Shown: positions 55,118 to 64,000, numbered from the stretch's first letter. The stretch: 64,000 bases of DNA from Rhizobium sp. L51/94 (GCF_019355555.1 NZ_CP072141.1:1606001-1670000), one strand, 5' to 3'. Program-made: numbers and translations. The notes: a model not told the origin generated them from the letters alone.

Positions 55118-57049
55118 ATGAAAAACGATTTGCCTTCCCGGTCGTCGCGCTCATGCACCTTGGCAAATCTTGCCGTCCAAACGCTTCTGTGCGCAGCGAG
55201 TATTCTAGTCCTCGCCCGAGAAAGTCATGCCGACCAACCCATTGAAAGGGTTGAAAGCATTCATTACAAAGTCGCGTCGGATTATACATACAAGTTTACG
55301 ATGGTCATCGACGACTTCGTGCAAAAGCAAGCGCAGATCAAGGATCTGTCGCAGTTTGCAATGACATATGACCCTGCCAGAACGTCGTTTCGTTTTATAA
55401 AAGGGTGGGTCGATGGACCCAACGGCGTTCGTCACGAACCGGCACCGGATGCCATATTCACCCGTCCAAGTGCCGCCTCGCGCGACGCGCCGGGCTTCGT
55501 ATCCTCGCTGACGACAACGGTTGTCATGCCTGCGGTGACGACCGGCAGCCATGTTCACTACGAGATCGAGGAAGTCGTCTCCAAACCGTCCCTGATGGGC
55601 TTCAACCCGGCGGCATGGCTCGACCCGTTTCGAGACGCCAACGAGCAGGTGGTCATCGACATGCCTGCCACACTTCCCTTCACCATCGCCAGCCAGGGTG
55701 GTTTCGCAGTCTCCGACACGACGGCGAACGGCATTCGTCATATCGTCGCCGACGCCAGCCTGCGGAACGTCTCGGCCGGTGACAAAGAGCAGCATATGGC
55801 CTCCCTCGTGGAGTTCGAGCCGCTGTTTCTCGGCACCTCGCTGCGCAGTTACAACGAAGCCGGCGACATCTACTACCGCGTCAACAAGGGCAAGCCGGTT
55901 GTCACGGCAGAGATCGACGCGCTCGCCAAGAGTATCGTCGGAGATCGCAGGGGGCTCGACGCAGCACGCGCCATCTATGACTGGTGCGCCAAGAACATCC
56001 GCTATCTCGCCGTTTACATGAGCGATGACGACGGCTACGAATCGCATGACGCAGCGACCATCTTGAAAAACGGTTATGGCGATTGCAAAGACCACGTTAC
56101 GTTGATGCAAGCCCTTCTTTCTGCAGAAGGCATCCGCTCCCAGCCGGCACTCATCGACTGGAGCAATCGGGCCAGACCGCTTCCGCTCTGGTCGCCCTAC
56201 GAGATCAATCACGCGATAATTTATCTGCCCGACTTCGATGTCTTCGCCAACCCGACCAGCCCCTTCACCCCGTTTGGTGTCCTCGATCAGGGACTGAGCG
56301 GCAAGCTCGCCATTGTCGCTGGCGAGCATTCCGAGGTTCGTCGCACGCCTGAGATGACGCCTGAAACCGAGCAATTCGTCACCAAAGGCTCCATACGCAT
56401 CAACGACGACGGAACCATCCTCGGCCAGGCGACCGCGACGATGTCACCAAGCATCGAAATGTCGCTCCGCTCGGCCCTGCAAAACCCCGATGAAAACAAC
56501 CGCCGGATCGACCGCAAGCTCCGAAACACGCCCGAAGGCGGCTTTGGCCGGCTTGTGACGAGCGGGCCGGAGGACATGGATCATCCTTTCAAACTGACGA
56601 TGGACTGGCATAGTCCCCATGGAATAGACCCGGCGGGCGGTGCGTTCGTGTTGCCATCGCCGCCCCTGTTCGATCCGATCGATGAGCTGCGATCGTTTCT
56701 CGACCGGAAGGGCAGGCGTTTTACGCCCATGGAGTTGCCCGTTCGTGATCTCAACTGGGCTTATAGCGTCGCCATGCCCGCCTCTTTCAGGATTGCTACT
56801 GCGCCCAGGGATGTCGATATCAGCAACGAAGTTGGGTCTTACAAGGCGATCTACCAACGCCAGGAAGATTGCCTGGTCGTCCAACGTCAACTTGTCCTGA
56901 AGGCGAGAGAGCTCGAACCTTCCGCCTACGCCGATCTGGAGCGCCTTATCTATGCAGCGCAGAACGACTTTACAGCCATCGTGACGACAGGCGCCAGACA
57001 GATCGGATCTCCCGAGACGAGTGCAGACAGCTCCAAATGCCATCCTTGA
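55118..57049 (+). CDS. Exported DUF3857/transglutaminase-like protein
   Basis: The 643-residue protein has a signal peptide (LANLAVQTLLCAASILVLARESHA). An N-terminal DUF3857 beta region (about 35-230) follows, then a transglutaminase-core domain with the Cys in NGYGDCKDHVTLMQALL, His in EINHAIIYLP and Asp in DFDVFANPT. The triad is complete, so peptidase or amidotransferase activity in the periplasm is possible. The C-terminal third is beta-rich. An upstream ATG at 55079 is in frame. It stands alone between the ParA-like gene and a SppA-like gene. Substrate unknown. Confidence 0.85.
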   Translation: MKNDLPSRSSRSCTLANLAVQTLLCAASILVLARESHADQPIERVESIHYKVASDYTYKFTMVIDDFVQKQAQIKDLSQFAMTYDPARTSFRFIKGWVDGPNGVRHEPAPDAIFTRPSAASRDAPGFVSSLTTTVVMPAVTTGSHVHYEIEEVVSKPSLMGFNPAAWLDPFRDANEQVVIDMPATLPFTIASQGGFAVSDTTANGIRHIVADASLRNVSAGDKEQHMASLVEFEPLFLGTSLRSYNEAGDIYYRVNKGKPVVTAEIDALAKSIVGDRRGLDAARAIYDWCAKNIRYLAVYMSDDDGYESHDAATILKNGYGDCKDHVTLMQALLSAEGIRSQPALIDWSNRARPLPLWSPYEINHAIIYLPDFDVFANPTSPFTPFGVLDQGLSGKLAIVAGEHSEVRRTPEMTPETEQFVTKGSIRINDDGTILGQATATMSPSIEMSLRSALQNPDENNRRIDRKLRNTPEGGFGRLVTSGPEDMDHPFKLTMDWHSPHGIDPAGGAFVLPSPPLFDPIDELRSFLDRKGRRFTPMELPVRDLNWAYSVAMPASFRIATAPRDVDISNEVGSYKAIYQRQEDCLVVQRQLVLKARELEPSAYADLERLIYAAQNDFTAIVTTGARQIGSPETSADSSKCHP

Positions 57050-57229
57050 TCCGCTCCGTAATCTGATTGCTCCACCGCTTGCGCAGAACGCCACAAATCT
57101 GCAGCCAGTCACCCTGCAAATCAGGGCGCGCTGCGCTCTTCCCCCGCTTTCGTCCCGTCAGCCATTGTGTTTGCCGTTTCAATTCATACATGCTTGTGAC
57201 TTGAACGGGACCAAAACAAGGGTTTGACG

Positions 57230-58093
57230 ATGGCTGGACTGCTGAGACGACTGCTGCCGAAGCGATTTCGCAAGGAGGGGACGGTGATCCCCGTTGTTCG
57301 CCTCAGCGGCACGATCATGGCAGGTGGCAGCCCTTTCCGGCCAGCCCTCAATCTGGCCAGTGTCGGCCACGCTCTCGACAAGGCGTTTTCGATGAAGGCA
57401 TCACCTGCGGTTGCCATCGTCATCAACTCGCCGGGTGGCTCGCCCGTCCAGTCGCGCATGGTCTACAATCGCATCCGCGACCTCGCGGTCGAGAAGAAGA
57501 AGAAGGTGCTCGTGTTCGTCGAGGATGTGGCTGCTTCCGGCGGCTACATGATTGCGCTCGCCGGCGACGAGATCATCGCCGACCCGACATCGATCGTCGG
57601 ATCTATCGGCGTTGTCTCCGGCGGCTTCGGTTTTCCCGAACTGTTGAAGAAGATCGGCGTCGAGCGGCGTGTCTACACCGCCGGCAGCAACAAGGTGATC
57701 CTCGATCCTTTCCAGCCGGAAAAGGAGAAGGACATCGACTATCTCAAGAGCCTGCAGCTCGAGATCCACACGATTTTCATCGACATGGTCCGCGAGCGCC
57801 GCGCCGGCCTGATAAAGGCGGACGATGATACGATCTTCTCCGGCCTGTTCTGGACGGGAACAAGGGGACTGGAGCTCGGCCTCATCGACGGCCTCGGCGA
57901 AATGCGCCAGGAGCTGAAGAAACGCTATGGCGAAAAGACGAAAATCGAGCTCGTCTCGTCGTCGCGCGGCCTGTTCGGAAGAAAGGCGCCAAGCATCGCC
58001 TTGCCCGGCCTTGACAGCATTGCCGCAGGTCTTGCATCCGGGCTTGCGGAAGCCGCAGAAGAAAAGGCACTATGGGGCCGATACGGATTATAA
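57230..58093 (+). CDS. S49 family signal peptide peptidase-like protein (SppA/SohB)
   Basis: This 287-residue serine-lysine peptidase shows INSPGGSPVQSRMVYNRIRDL, the nucleophile Ser in DVAASGGYMIALAGDEIIADP near residue 103 and the likely general-base Lys in GSNKVILDPFQ near 154. It has the single-domain length of SohB/archaeal SppA. There is no strong N-terminal membrane helix, so its location is unclear. The ATG at 57230 is chosen over a TTG two codons upstream. The small membrane protein gene follows after 18 bases. Confidence 0.9.
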   Translation: MAGLLRRLLPKRFRKEGTVIPVVRLSGTIMAGGSPFRPALNLASVGHALDKAFSMKASPAVAIVINSPGGSPVQSRMVYNRIRDLAVEKKKKVLVFVEDVAASGGYMIALAGDEIIADPTSIVGSIGVVSGGFGFPELLKKIGVERRVYTAGSNKVILDPFQPEKEKDIDYLKSLQLEIHTIFIDMVRERRAGLIKADDDTIFSGLFWTGTRGLELGLIDGLGEMRQELKKRYGEKTKIELVSSSRGLFGRKAPSIALPGLDSIAAGLASGLAEAAEEKALWGRYGL

Positions 58094-58111
58094 CAACGGA
58101 ACAGCCCCGGC

Positions 58112-58303
58112 ATGGCGCAGCTCATTTTCATCATCGTTATCGGCAGCGTCTGCTGGCTGATCTACAAGCGCTTCATCAACGCGGCGCAGCGGCTGCAACA
58201 GCAGTCGCAGCGCCAGGAGCGCGAGCGCAGCACCGGCGCCATGGGCACGCTCGTCAAGGATCCGTTGACGGGCGAATACCGGCTGAAGAGGGACGAGGAA
58301 TAG
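58112..58303 (+). CDS. Small single-pass membrane protein
   Basis: A 63-residue protein with one N-terminal helix (LIFIIVIGSVCWLIYKRFI), a Gln/Arg-rich amphipathic stretch (RLQQQSQRQERERS) and a short conserved-looking end (TLVKDPLTGEYRLKRDEE). It is close behind the SppA-like gene and likely to be cotranscribed. No function is recognised. Confidence 0.65.
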   Translation: MAQLIFIIVIGSVCWLIYKRFINAAQRLQQQSQRQERERSTGAMGTLVKDPLTGEYRLKRDEE

Positions 58304-58393
58304 CGGGTCGCGGGATGCTAGTTCCGGATCAAACCTGCGAAATGCGTGCAGTGCCAAATGATTGACCAGGCTAGCTGCACCGCGAGTGCATCG

Positions 58394-58708
58394 CTAGCGC
58401 CGATGCCGGACCCGCGAAACCCAATCGGCTCCTGCATAGCTGATGCAGACTATTAGGATAGTGCGTGTTGGGTCGTCGACGGTGAAACAAACAACTGCTT
58501 TTTCAGAGGCCGGTATAGCGCGTAACCCGGTATAGATTTCGTCACGCACGGTGCCGATTTTCGGAAAGTCTGCGAGCGACGCAATGAAATTCACGATTTC
58601 ATCTGTCTTTGCCAGTCCGACTGCAATGCCGGCATAGTCCGAAATCATCGAAACGGTCTCAAAAAGATCGTCTTCGACCGCCGGGTGCCTACGGATCGTA
58701 TAGCGCAT
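58394..58708 (-). CDS. parE: ParE/RelE-family toxin
   Basis: The 104-residue basic protein has the RelE/ParE fold pattern: YTIRRHPAVEDDLFETVSMI, FIASLADFPKIGTVRDEIYTGLRAIP and a C-terminal ILIVCISYAGADW. Members either poison gyrase or cut mRNA; the absence of an obvious RelE-type catalytic set favours ParE. It follows the antitoxin gene by 8 bases. It seems complete. Confidence 0.87.
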   Translation of the reverse strand: MRYTIRRHPAVEDDLFETVSMISDYAGIAVGLAKTDEIVNFIASLADFPKIGTVRDEIYTGLRAIPASEKAVVCFTVDDPTRTILIVCISYAGADWVSRVRHRR

Positions 58709-58716
58709 GGATGGCC

Positions 58717-58992
58717 TTACATGTTGTGTTGCGCGCTCAGCTTTTTCTTCACGCGCTCGGCCATGTCAGCGCCGTCCCACGGTAACCAGTCACCGACAGG
58801 CAAGGCCATCCGTCGCCGGATTTCATCTGTCAGTCCCACAGGATCTTCGGCGGAAGTTTCATTTTGAAGCATCATCCGGGCAATGCCAGCTTCCACCACG
58901 CTCGAGATCGACGGATAGATACCCTCCTCGACCAGTCGTTCCGCATAGCGCAAATAGTCTTCGGTAAGGGTAATCTCTGTCTTGACGTTCAT
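58717..58992 (-). CDS. parD: ParD/CopG-type antitoxin
   Basis: A 91-residue protein with an N-terminal ribbon-helix-helix (NVKTEITLTEDYLRYAERLVEEGIYPSISSVVEAGIARMM in pieces) and an acidic, flexible C-terminal half that should bind the toxin. It lies first in the operon, as usual for autoregulated parDE. The ATG at 58992 has GGAGAAGGAC upstream. The frame extends further upstream without similarity. Confidence 0.87.
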   Translation of the reverse strand: MNVKTEITLTEDYLRYAERLVEEGIYPSISSVVEAGIARMMLQNETSAEDPVGLTDEIRRRMALPVGDWLPWDGADMAERVKKKLSAQHNM

Positions 58993-59096
58993 TGTCCTTC
59001 TCCGATGAAGCCGGTGTTTCTCTATACTTGTTATCTTGACCCCTGTCCCCTCCCATGGCACCAGTCGCGCTTCTTACCGCAATTCGGATCCCCATC

Positions 59097-60056
59097 ATGA
59101 CGGCTGCAGCCATTCCCGATCACATGAACCCGAAGCGCTCGTTCCAGGCGCTGATCCTGACGTTGCATGCCTATTGGGCGGATAAGGGTTGTGCGGTCCT
59201 GCAGCCCTATGACATGGAAGTCGGCGCCGGTACCTTCCATCCCGCGACGACGTTGCGCGCGCTCGGTCCGAAGCCTTGGAAGGCAGCCTATGTGCAGCCG
59301 TCGCGCCGCCCGTCCGATGGCCGATACGGCGAAAACCCCAATCGCCTGCAGCACTATTACCAGTATCAGGTGATCCTCAAGCCGAACCCGCCGAACCTGC
59401 AGGAATTGTATCTCGGCTCGCTGGCCGCCATCGGTCTCGATCCGCTGCTGCACGACATCCGCTTCGTCGAGGACGATTGGGAAAGCCCGACGCTGGGCGC
59501 CTGGGGTCTCGGCTGGGAGTGCTGGTGCGATGGCATGGAAGTCTCGCAGTTCACGTACTTCCAGCAGATTTGCGGCATCGAATGCGCACCCGTCGCCGGC
59601 GAACTGACCTACGGTCTCGAGCGGCTGGCCATGTATGTGCAGGGCGTCGATAACGTCTACGACCTCAATTTCAACGGCCGCGAGGGCGACGAGAAGATCT
59701 CCTATGGAGACGTCTTCCTGCAGGCGGAGCAGGAGTATTCGCGCCACAATTTCGAGTTCGCCAACACCGAGATGCTGCATCGCCACTTCATCGACGCAGA
59801 GAAGGAGTGCCTGGCGCTTCTGGCATCAGGCGCGCCGGGCGAGGGCGACAAACGGGTCCTGCACAAATGCGTCTTCCCGGCCTATGACCAGTGCATCAAG
59901 GCCAGCCACGTCTTCAATCTGCTCGATGCGCGCGGCGTGATCTCGGTCACCGAGCGCCAGAGCTACATCCTGCGTGTGAGAACGCTCGCCAAGGCTTGCG
60001 GCGAGGCCTTCCTGCTGACCGATGCTGGCGGGGCCAACGTCATGCAGGCGGCCTGA
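59097..60056 (+). CDS. glyQ: Glycyl-tRNA synthetase alpha subunit
   Basis: The 319-residue class II catalytic subunit of the alpha2beta2 enzyme contains [43 protein letters not shown] (quoted in outline), [32 protein letters not shown] and [20 protein letters not shown]. These are highly conserved. Starts at 59097 ([15 protein letters not shown]) or 59124 (MNPKRS) are both possible. glyS is not in the window and is expected further right. Confidence 0.97.
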   Translation: MTAAAIPDHMNPKRSFQALILTLHAYWADKGCAVLQPYDMEVGAGTFHPATTLRALGPKPWKAAYVQPSRRPSDGRYGENPNRLQHYYQYQVILKPNPPNLQELYLGSLAAIGLDPLLHDIRFVEDDWESPTLGAWGLGWECWCDGMEVSQFTYFQQICGIECAPVAGELTYGLERLAMYVQGVDNVYDLNFNGREGDEKISYGDVFLQAEQEYSRHNFEFANTEMLHRHFIDAEKECLALLASGAPGEGDKRVLHKCVFPAYDQCIKASHVFNLLDARGVISVTERQSYILRVRTLAKACGEAFLLTDAGGANVMQAA

Positions 60057-60150
60057 ACCGCTCGTAGATCGACCCTGAAATGACGCATGACATCGGCGCC
60101 GGGAACGCATAGGGTCCGGCGCACTTCTCTGTCGTTCTGGGGGCTTGACG

Positions 60151-60702
60151 ATGTACATTATTCTGGGCGTGGCTGTGCTGGCCGCGATCTATGTGATCTT
60201 TGTCTACAACGGTCTGGTGCGTGCCCGGCAGGTGGCCGAAGAAGCCTGGTCCGGCATCGACGTGCAGCTGAAGCGCCGCGCCGACCTGATCCCCAACCTG
60301 ATCGAAACCGTGAAGGGCTATGCCACCCACGAAAAATCGACGCTGGAGGAGGTGGTCTCCCTGCGTAACCAGGCGCAGGCCGTGCCATCAGGCGATGTCG
60401 CCGCTCGCGGTGTCGCCGAAGGGCTGCTCGGGCAAGCTCTCGGCCGGGTCATGGCGCTGGCCGAAGCCTATCCGGACCTCAAGGCCAACCAGAATTTCTC
60501 CGAGCTGCAGGCCTCGCTGGAAACGATGGAGAGCGAGTTGCAGATGGCGCGGCGCTATTACAACGGCGCTGCCCGCGATCTGAACGTCAAGGTCGAGAGC
60601 TTTCCGAACAATCTCGTTGCCGGCCCGTTCGGTTTTGCCAAGCGTCCCTATTTCGAGGTCACCAATGAAGCCGATCGCGCCGTTCCATCCGTGAAATTCT
60701 AG
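60151..60702 (+). CDS. lemA: LemA family protein
   Basis: A 183-residue protein with an N-terminal membrane helix (MYIILGVAVLAAIYVIFVYNGL) and the LemA coiled-coil signature VRARQVAEEAWSGIDVQLKRRADLIPNLIETVKGYATHE, then NNLVAGPFGFAKRPYF near the end. LemA proteins sit in the inner membrane, and their role is not settled. They often neighbour DUF2207 genes; here an EPSP synthase gene lies between. Confidence 0.93.
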   Translation: MYIILGVAVLAAIYVIFVYNGLVRARQVAEEAWSGIDVQLKRRADLIPNLIETVKGYATHEKSTLEEVVSLRNQAQAVPSGDVAARGVAEGLLGQALGRVMALAEAYPDLKANQNFSELQASLETMESELQMARRYYNGAARDLNVKVESFPNNLVAGPFGFAKRPYFEVTNEADRAVPSVKF

Positions 60703-60797
60703 ATCTTTCCCCTTTCGGAATGGTTTTGCGACGGATATGGAGGCGATAGAACCTGTTGCCGGGTTACCGTTTCGTTGGCAGATGGAAGAGATTGACG

Positions 60798-62072
60798 ATG
60801 GGCAGAGCAAAACTCACGATTATTCCGCCGGGCAAGCCGCTCACCGGTCGCGCCATGCCGCCCGGATCGAAGTCCATTACCAATCGTGCGCTGCTGTTGG
60901 CCGGCCTCGCCAAGGGCACCAGCCGGCTGACCGGCGCGTTGAAAAGCGATGATACCCGATACATGGCCGATGCGCTGCGCGCCATGGGCGTCAGCGTCGA
61001 GGAACCGGATAGCACGACTTTCATCGTCACCGGCACGGGTGTGTGGTCTGCGCCCGAAAAGCCCTTGTTTCTTGGAAATGCCGGCACTGCGACGCGCTTC
61101 CTGACGGCGGCTGTGGCAAGCGTTGCTGGAACCGTGGTCGTCGATGGCGACCAGCATATGCGTAAACGGCCTATAGGACCGCTGGTCACAGCATTGAAAT
61201 CGCTCGGCATCGATGTTGAAGCCCCGACCGGATGCCCGCCTGTGACAGTGCGTGGCAACGGCCATTTCGGCTCTGGCCGGGTGGAAGTCGATGCCGGCCT
61301 TTCCAGCCAATATGTCTCGGCATTGTTGATGGCTGCACCTCTGGCATCGCCGGGCGCAAACCAGCCCGTCACCGTAACCCTTGCAGGTGCAGACATCGGC
61401 GCGCGCGGCTATGTGGACCTGACCCTGGATGTCATGCAGGCTTACGGAGCGAAGGTAGAGCAGCGCGACGGCGTCTCCTGGACCATTCAACCGACCGGCT
61501 ACACGGCAACCGATTTCCACATCGAGCCAGATGCATCGGCGGCCACCTATCTCTGGGGTGCCGAAGTGCTCAGCGGCGGGGCCATCGACATCGGCACGCC
61601 GGCAGACGCATTTACCCAGCCGGATGCCAAGGCCCATGCGGTGATTTCGGCCTTTCCGCATATGCCTGGTGTCATCGACGGATCGCAAATGCAGGACGCC
61701 ATCCCGACCATCGCCGTGCTGGCCGCGTTCAACGAAACTCCGGTCCGGTTCGTCGGTATCGCCAACCTGCGCGTCAAGGAATGCGACCGTATCCGCGCCC
61801 TGTCGACCGGCCTGAACGCCATCCGCGAAGGGCTGGCGACGGAGGAGGGCGACGACCTGATCGTTGCTGCCGATCCGAGCCTCGCCGGACAGCGTCTGGA
61901 AGCGGAAATCGATACCTTTGCCGATCACCGCATTGCGATGAGCTTTGCGCTGGCTGGTCTTGTTATCGACGGGATTACCATTCTGGATCCCGATTGCGTT
62001 GCCAAGACATTCCCTGATTACTGGCAGGTGCTGGCATCGCTGGGGGTGACTTATACGGACGACGCCAGCTAG
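60798..62072 (+). CDS. aroA: 3-phosphoshikimate 1-carboxyvinyltransferase (EPSP synthase)
   Basis: The 424-residue shikimate-pathway enzyme joins PEP to shikimate 3-phosphate. Active-site elements are PPGSKSITNRALLLAGLAKG, VDAGLSSQYVSALL, the Asp in QMQDAIPTIA, KECDRIRAL, FADHRIAMSFALAG and the Lys in CVAKTFPDYW. The sequence is nearer to the E. coli-like class than to the CP4-like class usual in rhizobia. The PEP/glyphosate loop reads GNAGTATRFL (61074-61103), so E. coli Pro101 corresponds to Phe and Met99 to Thr. It has a good GGAAGAG site. It sits between lemA and DUF2207 and may be a second, acquired copy. Confidence 0.92.
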   Translation: MGRAKLTIIPPGKPLTGRAMPPGSKSITNRALLLAGLAKGTSRLTGALKSDDTRYMADALRAMGVSVEEPDSTTFIVTGTGVWSAPEKPLFLGNAGTATRFLTAAVASVAGTVVVDGDQHMRKRPIGPLVTALKSLGIDVEAPTGCPPVTVRGNGHFGSGRVEVDAGLSSQYVSALLMAAPLASPGANQPVTVTLAGADIGARGYVDLTLDVMQAYGAKVEQRDGVSWTIQPTGYTATDFHIEPDASAATYLWGAEVLSGGAIDIGTPADAFTQPDAKAHAVISAFPHMPGVIDGSQMQDAIPTIAVLAAFNETPVRFVGIANLRVKECDRIRALSTGLNAIREGLATEEGDDLIVAADPSLAGQRLEAEIDTFADHRIAMSFALAGLVIDGITILDPDCVAKTFPDYWQVLASLGVTYTDDAS

Positions 62073-62120
62073 CGAAACCGTTTCGCGGCGCGCGCTACAC
62101 TGGGTTCGGGGGAACGCATC

Positions 62121-64000
62121 GTGATACGGATTGCCGCACGTCTTTGTCTGCTGTGTCTTGGGCTGCTCGTTACCGGGGCTGCATCGGCGCAGGAGGTCAT
62201 CACCGCCTTCCAGCAGGCCATCATCCTCGACAAGGACGCCTCGATGCAGGTGACCGAGACAATCGGCGTCAATGCCGAGGGTCGCGATATCCGCCATGGC
62301 ATTTTCCGCGATTTCCCGCTGACGTTCCAGGATGCGTACGGCAGGACAGCGACCGTCGATCTTACGGTTCAATCGGTTAGCCGCGATGGCAGCCCTGAGC
62401 AATGGCGCAGCGAGAGTATCGAAGGCGGCATCCGCATTTATATCGGGTCTGCCGACGTCACCCTCAGCCCCGGACGCCATGAATTTCAGCTCACCTACAA
62501 GACCAACCGCCAGACCCGCTATTTCGACGACTACGACGAGCTGTACTGGAACGTCACCGGTACCGGATGGGTGTTCCCGATCCAACAGGCGTCGGCAACG
62601 GTCATGCTGCCCGAAGGTGTCAGGCCGCAGGGTCTCGATTTTGCCACCGGGCCGCTTGGATCAAAGGGCAGGAATGCCCGGGTCAGCGAGGACGGCAGCG
62701 ATGTCGTTTTCGAGACCACCCGGCCGTTGGCCCCAAAGGAAGGCCTGACGATCGCCATCAAGCTGGCAAAGGGCGCCGTCGATGCTCCGAGCGTCGACCA
62801 GCAGCGCGCCTGGTTCCTGCGCGACAACAGCGACCTCATCATCGCCGGTATCGGCCTGTTGCTGGTGCTGGCGTACTATGGACGCAGCTGGGTCAAGGTT
62901 GGCCGCGACCCCGACCGCGGTGTCGTCGTACCCCGCTGGGATGCGCCTGAAGGAACCTCGCCAGCCTTGGTCAACTATATAGACAATCGCGGCTTTTCCT
63001 CCGGCGGCTGGACCGCACTGTCCTCCGCCGCGCTCAATCTCGCCGTCAACGGCTACGTCGTGCTGGAAGATCTTGACAGCAGCATCGTCATCCGCCGCAC
63101 GGCCAAAACTGCAGCCGGCAAGCTCGATGCCGGCGAGCAGACGTTGCTGAACGCGATTGGCGGCAAGGACGACGCGCTGGTCATCGACAAGGCCCACGGC
63201 GAAAAGGTTCAGGCAACCGGCGAGGCGTTCCGCGACGCGATCGAGAAGGAACATCGCGACGCTTACTACAAGAGCAACGCGCTCTACACGTTCGGTGGCA
63301 TCGTGCTGTCGCTGGTGGTGTTCGTCTGCATCGTCGTTTTCGGCCGGCTGCACGAAAATGCAATGCCGCTGATCATCGTGCCCGGCATGCTGTCGGTTTT
63401 CGGCGTCGCGGTCGCCGCCTTCATTGGAAGGTCGTTCCGTCCCAATGCAGGCACGGTGCGCAAGGTCTTCGCGGTACTGGTCTTTGCCTTCATCGCCTTT
63501 GTCGCCGTCTCTGTCGTCGCCATCCTCTTCGCTGCGCAGACCTCGTCGCCCGCCATCGTCGGCGACCTGCCGCTGACGGTCGCGATCATCGGCATCTTCG
63601 CTGCCAATTGCGTCTTCTTCTTCCTGATGGGCGCGCCGACTGCCCTCGGCGCCAGGGTGATGGATGGCATCGCCGGGCTCCGGCAGTACCTGACGCTCGC
63701 CGAAAAGGACCGGATGAACATGCAGGGCGCTCCGACCATGTCGCCGAAGCATTTCGAAACGCTGCTCCCCTATGCGGTGGCGCTCGGCGTCGAAAAGCCC
63801 TGGACTAAAAGCTTCGAGAGCTGGTTTGCCGCAGCCGCCATCGGCGGCGTTGCTTACGCGCCAGGCTGGTACGGCGGCAGCTTCGGTGCCGACAGTTTCT
63901 CGGACCGCATCGGCGGCTTCTCCTCATCGATGGCCTCGACCATAGCCTCGACGATCCCGGCTCCCGTCTCCACCTCCGACAGCGCCTTCTCCAGCAGCGG
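62121..64000 (+). CDS. DUF2207 membrane protein, partial at window edge
   Basis: From the GTG at 62121 the frame stays open for 626 codons to the right edge, so the 3' end is missing. It begins with a signal peptide (IAARLCLLCLGLLVTGAASAQ). The DUF2207 N-terminal domain follows (SMQVTETIGVNAEGRDIRHGIFRDFP, RYFDDYDELYWNVTGTGW), then a membrane helix (LIIAGIGLLLVLAYYGRSWV), a cytoplasmic segment, further helices near residues 395-510, and a Gly/Ser-rich part at the edge. The family commonly partners LemA. Role in the cell envelope unknown. Confidence 0.9.
   Translation, partial: MIRIAARLCLLCLGLLVTGAASAQEVITAFQQAIILDKDASMQVTETIGVNAEGRDIRHGIFRDFPLTFQDAYGRTATVDLTVQSVSRDGSPEQWRSESIEGGIRIYIGSADVTLSPGRHEFQLTYKTNRQTRYFDDYDELYWNVTGTGWVFPIQQASATVMLPEGVRPQGLDFATGPLGSKGRNARVSEDGSDVVFETTRPLAPKEGLTIAIKLAKGAVDAPSVDQQRAWFLRDNSDLIIAGIGLLLVLAYYGRSWVKVGRDPDRGVVVPRWDAPEGTSPALVNYIDNRGFSSGGWTALSSAALNLAVNGYVVLEDLDSSIVIRRTAKTAAGKLDAGEQTLLNAIGGKDDALVIDKAHGEKVQATGEAFRDAIEKEHRDAYYKSNALYTFGGIVLSLVVFVCIVVFGRLHENAMPLIIVPGMLSVFGVAVAAFIGRSFRPNAGTVRKVFAVLVFAFIAFVAVSVVAILFAAQTSSPAIVGDLPLTVAIIGIFAANCVFFFLMGAPTALGARVMDGIAGLRQYLTLAEKDRMNMQGAPTMSPKHFETLLPYAVALGVEKPWTKSFESWFAAAAIGGVAYAPGWYGGSFGADSFSDRIGGFSSSMASTIASTIPAPVSTSDSAFSSS

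Overview
The window is chromosomal DNA from a high-GC alphaproteobacterium, most likely a member of the Rhizobiaceae (Rhizobium, Neorhizobium or Agrobacterium type). Several things point this way: groES under a CIRCE element, the F0 genes atpI-atpB-atpE-atpF'-atpF as a unit separate from F1, the small DUF4170, DUF2093 and DUF3311 genes, a glyQ-lemA-DUF2207 neighbourhood, and lipid A/Kdo genes next to cysQ- and pmbA-like genes. Coding density is high and most genes are housekeeping. This is judged from reading the proteins; no database search was run.

Layout: 0-9.5 kb holds groES (groEL should lie just left of base 1), a HAD phosphatase, ribF, a DUF3311/sodium-solute symporter pair, a large intergenic palindrome, a broken RES-Xre toxin-antitoxin locus, ileS and a lipoprotein. 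From 9.5-15.4 kb lie tadA, an rluB-type pseudouridine synthase with a very long repetitive tail, rsmD, a patatin-like gene and a KefB/C-type antiporter. From 15.5-23.5 kb come pmbA/tldD, cysQ, DUF4170, waaA, a HAD gene, lpxK, DUF2093 and mutL. From 23.8-29.9 kb there is a signalling pair (a PAS-PAS-receiver protein without a kinase, then a GGDEF-EAL protein), a large flavin oxidoreductase and a secreted PRC-barrel protein. From 30.1-34.3 kb is a sugar-acid (De Ley-Doudoroff galactose type) operon with a divergent IclR regulator. Next are a LuxR-type regulator, apbC/mrp behind a possible sigma-54 promoter, corA, kup and a SleB-type hydrolase. The F0 ATP synthase operon lies at 41.6-44.3 kb and ends at a clear terminator. 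From 44.3-53.9 kb come rnhB, a radical SAM gene, a short glycosyltransferase-like gene, moaB, ispE, a TPR protein, a polyprenyl synthase, DUF2007, a methyltransferase and mntH. From 54.2-59 kb is a more accessory stretch: a ParA-like protein without a P-loop, a transglutaminase-like protein, a SppA/SohB peptidase and a parDE toxin-antitoxin pair. The window ends with glyQ, lemA, an EPSP synthase and a DUF2207 gene cut by the right edge.

The most unusual points are: an amber codon at position 5 of an otherwise intact RES toxin beside an intact antitoxin; an EPSP synthase of E. coli-like sequence, with an altered glyphosate-site motif, lodged between lemA and DUF2207; a ParA-like protein without its Walker A lysines; a segment of ileS with codon use unlike the rest of the gene; a cysteine-free ApbC/Mrp preceded by a GG-N10-GC promoter and a long structured leader; and a PAS-receiver protein without a kinase next to a c-di-GMP enzyme. 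I did not find a clearly new multi-gene system, a CRISPR array, an insertion sequence or an RNA gene that I could defend.
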